A stretch of 64,000 nt of DNA from Comamonas sp. lk. GTDB lineage: Bacteria; Pseudomonadota; Gammaproteobacteria; Burkholderiales; Burkholderiaceae_C. Location of the stretch: the NCBI GenBank assembly GCA_945860595.1, contig CAMAQV010000005.1, forward strand, positions 35,905 through 99,904. Reading direction: 5' to 3'. Within the stretch, counting starts at the first letter, position 1; each line of letters begins with the position of its first letter. Both the position numbers and the translations under genes were made by a program. Shown here in pieces: positions 57,558 through 64,000 of this stretch. The notes below the pieces were generated by a model, which worked only from the letters and a program-made list of their open reading frames with translations, searched no databases and was not told the DNA's origin.

Positions 57558-58289
57558 ATGCTGAAAATCATTTGGATATGCATTGTGGTTGCATTGCAAT
57601 GTCACGCCGCATTGGCGGCGCTCACCTTGGTTGGCACCCGTATCGTCTATCCGGCAAATGCGAAGTTCGCAGACATTACTGCGGAAAATGCAGGAAAGCA
57701 GTCCGTGCAAATGCTGGCCTGGATTGACGACGGCGACATCAACTCCACGCCAGATACGGCAACTGCGCCTTTCTTGCTTGCGCCGGCTGTGAAGGTGATC
57801 GGCCCGGGCCGCAAGCAGTTCTTGCGTATTTCCTACACCGGTGGCACCTTGCCGCTGGACCGCGAGACCATCTATTACCTGAATGTTACGGAAATTCCCC
57901 CCAAGCCTATCGGGCCGCGCGCTGAGCCAGCACTGCAATTTGCCGTGCGCACCCGCATCAAAATATTTATGCGACCAGCAGGTCTGCCGGGCGAACCGGT
58001 GGTAGCCGCCAGGAAGCTTTCCTGGGAGCTAAATGTGGCGGCTGGCGGTGCGGTGATCCGGGCTAAAAACCCGTCTCCCTACTTTGTATCCATGGGTTCG
58101 GTCAAGCTGATGCGGGGCGATGCCATGTTGGCCGATCTGGACCGTGGCATGGTGCCGCCTTGGGGAGAGTCCGAGTTCCGCGCGGACACGGGCGTGGCAG
58201 ACTTCTCCGGCGCTACCGCCGTGAACTATGTATACGTGAACGACTACGGCGGTCCCGAGGAGTTCACCTTTCCCTTGCCCGCGCGCTGA
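57558..58289 (+). CDS. Periplasmic pilus chaperone (PapD family, copy 1)
   Basis: A 243-residue chaperone with signal peptide IIWICIVVALQCHAALA. The first Ig-like domain has TRIVYPANAKFADITAEN and GPGRKQFLRISYTGGTLPLDRETIYYLNVTEIPP, a PapD-family signature. The second domain contains NPSPYFVSMGSV. It holds pilin subunits ready for the usher. ATG 57558 follows GGAG. The usher gene starts 14 bp later. Confidence 0.9.
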   Translation: MLKIIWICIVVALQCHAALAALTLVGTRIVYPANAKFADITAENAGKQSVQMLAWIDDGDINSTPDTATAPFLLAPAVKVIGPGRKQFLRISYTGGTLPLDRETIYYLNVTEIPPKPIGPRAEPALQFAVRTRIKIFMRPAGLPGEPVVAARKLSWELNVAAGGAVIRAKNPSPYFVSMGSVKLMRGDAMLADLDRGMVPPWGESEFRADTGVADFSGATAVNYVYVNDYGGPEEFTFPLPAR

Positions 58290-58303
58290 GCGGGTATGCC
58301 GCT

Positions 58304-61030
58304 GTGCCATCCTGCGCCTGGCTTGTGCGACCACTGTGCCGCGGCGCAGTCTGTGGCCTGTTTCAGGTCGGGCTGTGGCTCGTACAGTGCGCGCATGGCG
58401 CGGTTCCCGCCCTTGACAGTCTGGAGTTTTTTGACACCTCGGCATTTGTTGACGGAGGACTGGTTTCAGGCGCAGCGCAAAAACCCCGATACAGCGCGGG
58501 CTGGAACGGGCGCTACCAGTTCGAGGTATTCATCAATCAAAAGCCCTTGGGCAGTGTTGAAATCGGTCTGGTGGGCCCCAGTGACGATAAGGTGTCGATT
58601 TGCCTGACGCTGCCGACCATCCGCTTGCTGGGTATCAATCCTTCCGCGCTGCGGCCACCGGTCGCAGTGTGGTTGGGCAGCCGCTCCAAAGCACAGCAGG
58701 AAGTCGCGCGCGCAGATGCTCCCCCTCTGGATGAGCATGCCTGCGTGCAGATGGACGACATCGTGCCCGGGGGAGGGGCCAAGTTTGACGGCGAAGTCTT
58801 GTCTGTTTCACTGTGGTTTCCGCAGGCCTATGCCATGAGGGCGGTCGACGCAGATTTGCGCGATTCCTGGGTTGATTCGGCCACCGTGGGTGTGCTGGGC
58901 TATTCGCTGAGCACCTACCAGGGGTCGCAGTCGTCCGCCAATTCGCAGTATGTCGGCGTTGACGCCCGCTTGTCGGCGGGAAATTGGGGTTTCCAGCACC
59001 GCGGGTCGGTGTCCGACTCCGCTGGCACTACAAGGGACTACCAGACCGGCAGTTTTACCGCCAGTACCGGCATCGCCCGTCTGCAGTCCACGCTGACGCT
59101 GGGCAGCCTCTACACCGGCAACGGCCTGTTTGATGGTTCTGCCATGGAGGGCGTGGTTCTGGCTACCGATACCCGCATGCTGCCCGCATCGCAGCGTGCC
59201 TACGCGCCGATGATCCGGGGCGACGCCATTGGCAACGCGAATGTCGAGGTCTGGCAGTTTGGCAAATTGGTGCACAGCATGTCGGTGCCGCCCGGCCCTT
59301 TTGTGATCGACAAACTTTACGCCCTGGGTTTTGGCGGCGAGCTGACCGTCATCGTCAAAGAGGCAGACGGAAGCCGGAGAACGTTTACCGTACCCTACGC
59401 CCCCACCGTAGACTTGTTGCTCGAGGGTGCCATGCGCTACAGCCTGGCTGCGGGTGAGGTGACCAAGTCCACTCTGGCGCACCCCGTGCTGGAGGGTAGC
59501 TACCGGTATGGTCTGAGCAGCCTGCAGACCATACAGGCGGGTTTGCAGTGGGCCGAGGGCTACAGCCAATTGCTGGTGGGCAGCAGCTTCAGCACGGGGC
59601 TGGGTGCGGTGGGCCTTAACCTGCGGCGCTCGGCGCTGCAACTGCCGTTGCGGGACAGCCTGGAGGGCGGTCGTGTTGACCTGAACTGGGCCTTCGCCAG
59701 TGCGGGTACGCAAACGCGCCTGAATCTGGTGACCTCGCGTTATTCAAGCCAAAACTACTACGACCTCAGCGCGGCCATGGATCTGCGCAACGCCGCACTG
59801 CTGGGTATGTCGACGTGGAGCAGTTCGCCGATTCAACAAGCAACCAGCGCCAGCATCAGCCAAACCCTTTCGGCGGCGGGTTCGTTCTACCTGAGCGGCA
59901 CCTCAACCACCCGCTGGGACCGCCGCTCCGACAGTTTGTCCTACCAGCTGGGGTACGCAGTGCGATGGGGCAGGGCGTCTATGAGCCTGAGCACCACGCA
60001 GTACCAGTACGCCTCAGGCCAATCCAACAGCATGGTGTCCTTCAGCGTGAGCATGCCGCTGGAGTTCGGCAAAAACAATACCTTTGACACCTATACCAGC
60101 CTGCAGCAAGACCAAAGCGGCCATATCGCCACCAGCGTAGGCGTGTCCCCGCGCAGCGTGTCTGATACCCCTTGGAGCTATGGCGCGAGCCTGTCCGATT
60201 ACAAAGCCAACCAGGTGAGCAGCGGCAACCTGGCCTACCGCGGCGCGTATGCCAACCTGAGCGGTAGCGCCTCCGGCACCAACCAAAGTGGTCTGAATCA
60301 GATGTCGCTGGGGGCAAGCGGGGCGGTGCTGGCCCATGCTGGCGGCTTGGCGTTTGCGCCCTCGGTAGGCGATACCTTTGCCATTGTCCAGATCGAAGGT
60401 GGTGAGGGCGTGCGGATCGCCGGGACGTCCAGCACGCCGGTGGACAGCAAGGGCTATGCGGTGGTGCCCTACTTAAGCGCCTATTCAGCAAACACCCTGG
60501 AACTCGACACCACAGATGCAGAGCCGGGTCTTGAGTTTGAACAGGAAAGTTACACGGTGGTGCCGCGGGCGGGAACGGGCGTGATGGTGCGCTTTGCGCA
60601 GCGCCCGGGCTGGCCCGCCCTGATCCGCGCCAAACTCGACAACGGCCGACCGCTGCCCTTTGCGGCTGAGCTGCGGGATGACAAAGACAGGCTGATTGCT
60701 TATGTGGGGCAAGGCGGACAGGTACAGGCGCATTTGCCTGCGACCTCGGGTCTGCTGTATGCCAGCTGGGGCGACGGTGCGGATAGCACGTGTGCTCTGC
60801 CCTACCGGATATTGGAATCAGGCCCGCGCGTCAAAGGAAGCATGAAGCTAGAAGGTGTATGCACGATCACCGCACAGTCGGTACCCCCGGCGGCCCCCTA
60901 CCAGGCCAAAGACACCGCGCCGCCGACAGCGCCACGCACCGCCGAAGTGGTCTCGTTCGCCAGCCCCGACATCCGCCGCGACACCCGCCGCGACACCCTA
61001 GGCGACACTGGTTCCGTTATAAGCCCCTGA
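58304..61030 (+). CDS. Fimbrial outer-membrane usher
   Basis: A 908-residue outer-membrane usher. GTG 58304 gives a signal peptide ending near CAHGA; the open frame upstream overlaps the chaperone. Then come the N-terminal chaperone-binding domain (GRYQFEVFINQKPLGSVEIGL; ICLTLPTIRLLGI), the beta barrel (NWGFQHRGSVSD; SLAAGEVTKSTLAHPVLEGSYRYGLS; NLRRSALQL) with a plug, and C-terminal domains (VPRAGTGVMVRFAQRPG; PLPFAAELRDD). The last about 50 residues are an unusual tail rich in Ala, Pro, Asp and Arg with DIRRDTRRDTLGDT repeats. Confidence 0.88.
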   Translation: MPSCAWLVRPLCRGAVCGLFQVGLWLVQCAHGAVPALDSLEFFDTSAFVDGGLVSGAAQKPRYSAGWNGRYQFEVFINQKPLGSVEIGLVGPSDDKVSICLTLPTIRLLGINPSALRPPVAVWLGSRSKAQQEVARADAPPLDEHACVQMDDIVPGGGAKFDGEVLSVSLWFPQAYAMRAVDADLRDSWVDSATVGVLGYSLSTYQGSQSSANSQYVGVDARLSAGNWGFQHRGSVSDSAGTTRDYQTGSFTASTGIARLQSTLTLGSLYTGNGLFDGSAMEGVVLATDTRMLPASQRAYAPMIRGDAIGNANVEVWQFGKLVHSMSVPPGPFVIDKLYALGFGGELTVIVKEADGSRRTFTVPYAPTVDLLLEGAMRYSLAAGEVTKSTLAHPVLEGSYRYGLSSLQTIQAGLQWAEGYSQLLVGSSFSTGLGAVGLNLRRSALQLPLRDSLEGGRVDLNWAFASAGTQTRLNLVTSRYSSQNYYDLSAAMDLRNAALLGMSTWSSSPIQQATSASISQTLSAAGSFYLSGTSTTRWDRRSDSLSYQLGYAVRWGRASMSLSTTQYQYASGQSNSMVSFSVSMPLEFGKNNTFDTYTSLQQDQSGHIATSVGVSPRSVSDTPWSYGASLSDYKANQVSSGNLAYRGAYANLSGSASGTNQSGLNQMSLGASGAVLAHAGGLAFAPSVGDTFAIVQIEGGEGVRIAGTSSTPVDSKGYAVVPYLSAYSANTLELDTTDAEPGLEFEQESYTVVPRAGTGVMVRFAQRPGWPALIRAKLDNGRPLPFAAELRDDKDRLIAYVGQGGQVQAHLPATSGLLYASWGDGADSTCALPYRILESGPRVKGSMKLEGVCTITAQSVPPAAPYQAKDTAPPTAPRTAEVVSFASPDIRRDTRRDTLGDTGSVISP

Positions 61031-61097
61031 TCGACGCACCATGCGCGGGTCATGCACTGGGTCATCTGACACGCAAGAGGCCCCGTTCGCCCGAGGC

Positions 61098-61841
61098 CTA
61101 TCCTGGGGTGTTCAAAACAAACTCACAGTCGCGGTGCAAGCCATAGTCGTCGATGTACTGGTATTGAACCGATGTGGCCCCACGCGGGTCGCTACCCTGG
61201 GCTTGCAAAGGGAAGCTGGCACTGCCAAAAGGAGCTGCCATGCCGGACTCCAATTCCTGCAAGACCTGCTGGCCCCGCATCAACCGGACCCGCACTAAGG
61301 ACAGAAAATAAGGTGATGGGTTGTTGGCCGTCAATCGTGCCGCTGGGTCGGCAGGGTTCAGGCGCCATACCAGCTGCTGCGCCGCATCCAGGGGATTGCC
61401 GGACAAAGCAGCGGGCCGAAAAAAAATCTTGAACCGGCTGCGCGCGTTCAAGCGCATGGAATTCTGGCCATCTTTTATTTCCGAAGCCGGTGCCAGGTTG
61501 AGTATGTTCAGGTAGAAAAGGGACTCTTGCCCCGCAGGTAAATTTTCGCCGGTGTAGCTGATGCGCAGCGTCTGTTTACGTCCCGGCTCGATTTTGCTGA
61601 CGGGTGGCACGACGAAAAAAGGCGCTTGGATGTCATCGGGTTCGACCTGGGCGTCGCCGTAATCCACCCACGCCCGAATCGTTTGCGATTGTTTGGATTC
61701 ATTGGTGAGCGCGAACTCCACATGCTTTGGCCCGGCCGGAAACACCAACCGGGTGTTATTCACGCTGACCTGCGCAGAGGCAGCGCTGCAACCAGCAACC
61801 AGTGCCATGCAGCGCAGTGTTCTCTTAAATTGGCTCAGCAC
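61098..61841 (-). CDS. Periplasmic pilus chaperone (PapD family, copy 2)
   Basis: A 247-residue PapD-type chaperone on the strand opposite the fimbrial genes. Signal peptide ALVAGCSAASAQ; NNTRLVFPAGPKHVEFALTNES; EPGRKQTLRISYTGENLPAGQESLFYLNIL; NNPSPYFLSLVRVRLMRG. It resembles copy 1 throughout but is clearly diverged. GTG 61841 is chosen because AAAGAGA lies seven bases upstream; an in-frame GTG at 61877 adds 12 unlikely residues. Possibly dedicated to a different subunit. Confidence 0.85.
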   Translation of the reverse strand: MLSQFKRTLRCMALVAGCSAASAQVSVNNTRLVFPAGPKHVEFALTNESKQSQTIRAWVDYGDAQVEPDDIQAPFFVVPPVSKIEPGRKQTLRISYTGENLPAGQESLFYLNILNLAPASEIKDGQNSMRLNARSRFKIFFRPAALSGNPLDAAQQLVWRLNPADPAARLTANNPSPYFLSLVRVRLMRGQQVLQELESGMAAPFGSASFPLQAQGSDPRGATSVQYQYIDDYGLHRDCEFVLNTPG

Positions 61842-61896
61842 GGCGCGTCTCTTTGTGGCGAAATCCGACCCCAGCACAGTAGCGACCGTCCGCGGT

Positions 61897-62313
61897 TTAG
61901 GGCGCGTTGGCTTGCAAGCTGGGCATGGGCACCACGGCCCCGAGTCCCAGCGAGAGTGCGCTGTCCACAGCGACGCTTTTGGCCACCGCGTCTTGTGGCA
62001 GGGCGGTGCCGCCGCAGTTTTTGGCGATGTCGTTGGCCTGCATCTGATCCGCAGTGTTCAGACCTAAGCCGGAGAGGAAGACCGGAACAATCGCAAGCGG
62101 CCCCGCAAGCAGCAGGACAGACGGTCCGACCCACATTTTGGCGTTCTGCACGTCATCGTGTACCCCGGCGTTTTGGCGCGCCTTCTGGCAGGCCGCGGTA
62201 GCAAATTTGGGGTTTTTGTCCTGAAGTTTGCCAATCATTTTGGATGAGTGGCTGGCACAGCCCGCAAGCATGCAGACCAGGGTCAGGGCAAGGGACGGGT
62301 GCCAAGGTTTCAT
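61897..62313 (-). CDS. Small lipoprotein of unknown function
   Basis: A 138-residue protein with a lipoprotein signal (LALTLVCMLAGC, lipid cysteine C19). The mature part is helical (SKMIGKLQDKNPKFATAACQKAR), followed by a hydrophobic segment (VGPSVLLLAGPLAIVPVFLSGLGL) and DQMQANDIAKNCGG. No family recognised. It lies between the second pilus chaperone (55 bp away) and a DMT exporter gene, all on the minus strand; no functional link is evident. Confidence 0.72.
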   Translation of the reverse strand: MKPWHPSLALTLVCMLAGCASHSSKMIGKLQDKNPKFATAACQKARQNAGVHDDVQNAKMWVGPSVLLLAGPLAIVPVFLSGLGLNTADQMQANDIAKNCGGTALPQDAVAKSVAVDSALSLGLGAVVPMPSLQANAP

Positions 62314-62393
62314 GGATATACGGAACAGGGCTGCCTCAGGAACGAGAAAGCATTATGGCAAACATGGCCCGGGTGTGCGGTGCCGTCGGGCCC

Positions 62394-63317
62394 TCAGGGC
62401 ACTGCGGCTTTGCGTTGGAGGGGAATCACATCCTGCGCAATCAGTACGCCCAAGCCCACGATGGCTGCCGCAAAGGCCTGGGACCAGCTCCAATGGCCGC
62501 CCAGGGCAAACAGCATCAACATGACATAAAACGGGGTGGCGTTGATGTGCAAAGACGACAGGGCGATGCCAAGTTGCCCGACCGCACTGATCCATAACAG
62601 CTGGCTCAACGCCATGGCGCCAATGGCAAACACGGCCAGTGCGCCGAGCTGGGGCCAGCCGATCTGCTCCCACAGCGTCTGCGCACCGCCGAGTCCGGCA
62701 TGCATCAGTGTGGCAAGGGTAGTCACCAGGGCCGCGCCGCATAGCGTGATGGTCGTGCGGCCCAAGGGCGTAAGACCGGGGAAAGAGGTGACCGACATGC
62801 GCGACCCCAGGGTGTAGACCAGCACGGATGCGAAACACAGCAAGGCGCCCCACCCCAACCCCTGGCTGCCGGAGCGCCCGTCCAGCGCCAGCAAGCCGCC
62901 GCCCAGGCTGAGCACCAGGCCGATCAGCAGCCCCGGCGTGACGCGCCGGCCGTCGAGCAGCACCTCCATACCGATGCCCACCACCGGCATGGATGCCGAG
63001 ATGATGGCCACCGTCACCGCGTCGGTCATGCCCTGACCCGCCACCATCAAAAATGCACCCAGGCCCAGCGTGCTGCCGCCAATCGCAATCCCGCGCTTCC
63101 AGGCCGCTGCGCGCACCAGGGCCGTGCCCTCGCGCAGCCACCAGATCGGCAGCAGGCAGGCACAGGCCACGGTCATGCGTGCGGCAGTCAGAGGCAGAGG
63201 CGGGACCAGGCCTATCAGCACATCGGCTGCTGGCAAACCCATAGACCAGACCAGCATGGAGAGCATGCACATCAGGTTGGCTAAGGCCAGGCTTTTCGGC
63301 GGCTGCGGCAGGTTCAT
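62394..63317 (-). CDS. EamA/DMT family transporter
   Basis: An inner-membrane protein of 307 residues with about ten helices and the internal two-fold repeat of the drug/metabolite transporter superfamily (first half ALANLMCMLSMLVWSMGLPA; second half SVLVYTLGSRM, and ALSSLHINATPFYVMLMLFALGG near the end). Probably exports amino acids or other metabolites. ATG 63317 overlaps the stop of the upstream kinase gene (ATGA). Substrate unknown. Confidence 0.88.
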   Translation of the reverse strand: MNLPQPPKSLALANLMCMLSMLVWSMGLPAADVLIGLVPPLPLTAARMTVACACLLPIWWLREGTALVRAAAWKRGIAIGGSTLGLGAFLMVAGQGMTDAVTVAIISASMPVVGIGMEVLLDGRRVTPGLLIGLVLSLGGGLLALDGRSGSQGLGWGALLCFASVLVYTLGSRMSVTSFPGLTPLGRTTITLCGAALVTTLATLMHAGLGGAQTLWEQIGWPQLGALAVFAIGAMALSQLLWISAVGQLGIALSSLHINATPFYVMLMLFALGGHWSWSQAFAAAIVGLGVLIAQDVIPLQRKAAVP

Positions 63318-63982
63318 GAAGGCGTTGCTGTCGGCGGGTTGGAGACCAGCCAGTGTGCATGATCGCGCGCGCGCCATGCGATGGCGGCGTTGAGCCGGTC
63401 GTTGCCGTCCAGCCGGGCCTGCGCCTGGGCGCAGGTCTGGCTGTTGGCGCTCATGTGCCGTGCTGCGAGGCGGGTCATGGCGACATCCGCGGACACGTCG
63501 AGAAACCAGTGCTCATCAAAACAATCTGCCAGATCCCAGCCGTGGTCGGTGTGCAGCAGGTACAGCCCCTCGACCAAGACCAGACGCGTTTGCACGCCGA
63601 CGTGCAGCGCGCCGGCTACCGGATCACCCACCGCATGTTCAAACCCCGGCCAGGACAAACTGTGGCCCGCACGCAGCGCCACCAGGTGCTTGCGCAGGCC
63701 CTGGGGATCAAAAGTCCAGGGTGCGCCGCGCCGCGCAAGCGCTGCTTCAGGATCAGGGAGCTGCGCCAGCGCCGATTTGGGCAGGTGGAAGCCGTCCATG
63801 CCCAATGCGGCTGCCACATCGGTGCCCCGCTGCAGGTTCACCTGCTGCGCCCACTGCGCTGCCACTGTGCTTTTGCCTGAACCGGGCAGCCCCGAAAGGC
63901 CGATCAGCCAGCGTCCGCTCACCTCGGGCCTGGCCAGCAGATCGAGCAGGCGGGCCACGGGGTTTGCGAGGTGTGCGGGCAT
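63314..63982 (-). CDS. P-loop nucleoside/sugar kinase-like protein (uridine kinase/phosphoribulokinase fold)
   Basis: A 222-residue ATP-binding protein. Walker A is GLPGSGKST (K37). MDGFHLPKSAL and RRGAPWTFDPQGL match the nucleoside/nucleotide kinase family related to pantothenate and uridine kinases. LVLVEGLYLLHTDHGWDLADCFDEHWFLDV supplies the following strand and acceptor region. It is complete, starting at ATG 63982, 18 bp from the window end, and is coupled to the exporter gene. The phosphorylated substrate (nucleoside, sugar or vitamin) is unknown. Confidence 0.82.
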   Translation of the reverse strand: MPAHLANPVARLLDLLARPEVSGRWLIGLSGLPGSGKSTVAAQWAQQVNLQRGTDVAAALGMDGFHLPKSALAQLPDPEAALARRGAPWTFDPQGLRKHLVALRAGHSLSWPGFEHAVGDPVAGALHVGVQTRLVLVEGLYLLHTDHGWDLADCFDEHWFLDVSADVAMTRLAARHMSANSQTCAQAQARLDGNDRLNAAIAWRARDHAHWLVSNPPTATPS

Positions 63983-64000
63983 GGGCGAAGTGTACGCAGT

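Noticed and set aside
61078..61099. AGGCC-N12-GGCCT repeat between usher and second chaperone as a terminator
   Set aside because: Only five paired bases with a 12-base loop and no T-run.

Overview
The window is about 64 kb of GC-rich DNA, densely packed with operons. It suggests a betaproteobacterium of the order Burkholderiales, probably Comamonadaceae. The evidence is the zipA-ligA-def run, the glnD-map pair, the purL / PpiC isomerase / bolA / yciB / msrB / selO block, and acyl-CoA ligase and Liv transporter types that I recall from that group. No rRNA, tRNA, CRISPR array or insertion sequence was seen.

Layout. (1) 1-3214: core genes zipA (5' partial), ligA and def. (2) 3268-7904: a small accessory island. 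It holds a hypothetical gene, a decayed restriction-helicase remnant, a NYN-domain nuclease-like gene, a class 3 lipase lipoprotein, a frameshifted antitoxin remnant and an intact higBA toxin-antitoxin pair with a readable promoter and operator. (3) 7905-11343: glnD and map on the minus strand. (4) 11421-21413: a ten-kilobase plus-strand polyamine operon, speB-puuB-puuD-puuA-spuC-potFGHI. It makes putrescine from agmatine, imports putrescine, and degrades it by glutamylation and/or transamination. PuuC is missing. (5) 21432-36026: an unusual catabolic locus read outward from a divergent promoter near 29.15 kb. The minus arm has two PYROXD2-like FAD oxidoreductases, a GcvT/DmdA-like protein, two Rieske oxygenases and a BetI-like TetR regulator. 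The plus arm has an acyl-CoA dehydrogenase, a second polyamine-type ABC transporter and a class III aminotransferase, with the binding protein convergent. A porin-like protein and a type III glutamine synthetase follow. This locus is the best candidate for an undescribed pathway, probably for an N-methylated amine, betaine or polyamine derivative. (6) 39114-46836: housekeeping genes from purL to selO. (7) 46934-55683: acyl-CoA ligase, LivHMGF without a binding protein, a FadB-like two-domain enzyme and a thiolase. This looks like uptake and beta-oxidation of an organic acid. The Liv ATPase pair has one canonical and one degenerate predicted ATP site. (8) 55794-61841: chaperone-usher fimbriae with two pilins, a chaperone, an usher and a second chaperone on the opposite strand; no adhesin is visible. 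(9) 61897-63982: a small lipoprotein, a DMT-family exporter and a P-loop kinase.

Taken together the window describes a heterotroph that invests in nitrogenous organics (putrescine, probably methylated amines) and in CoA-linked acid degradation. The nitrogen-sensing uridylyltransferase glnD lies nearby. Starts were chosen from ribosome-binding sites, start/stop overlaps and family length. All family assignments are by eye from motifs.
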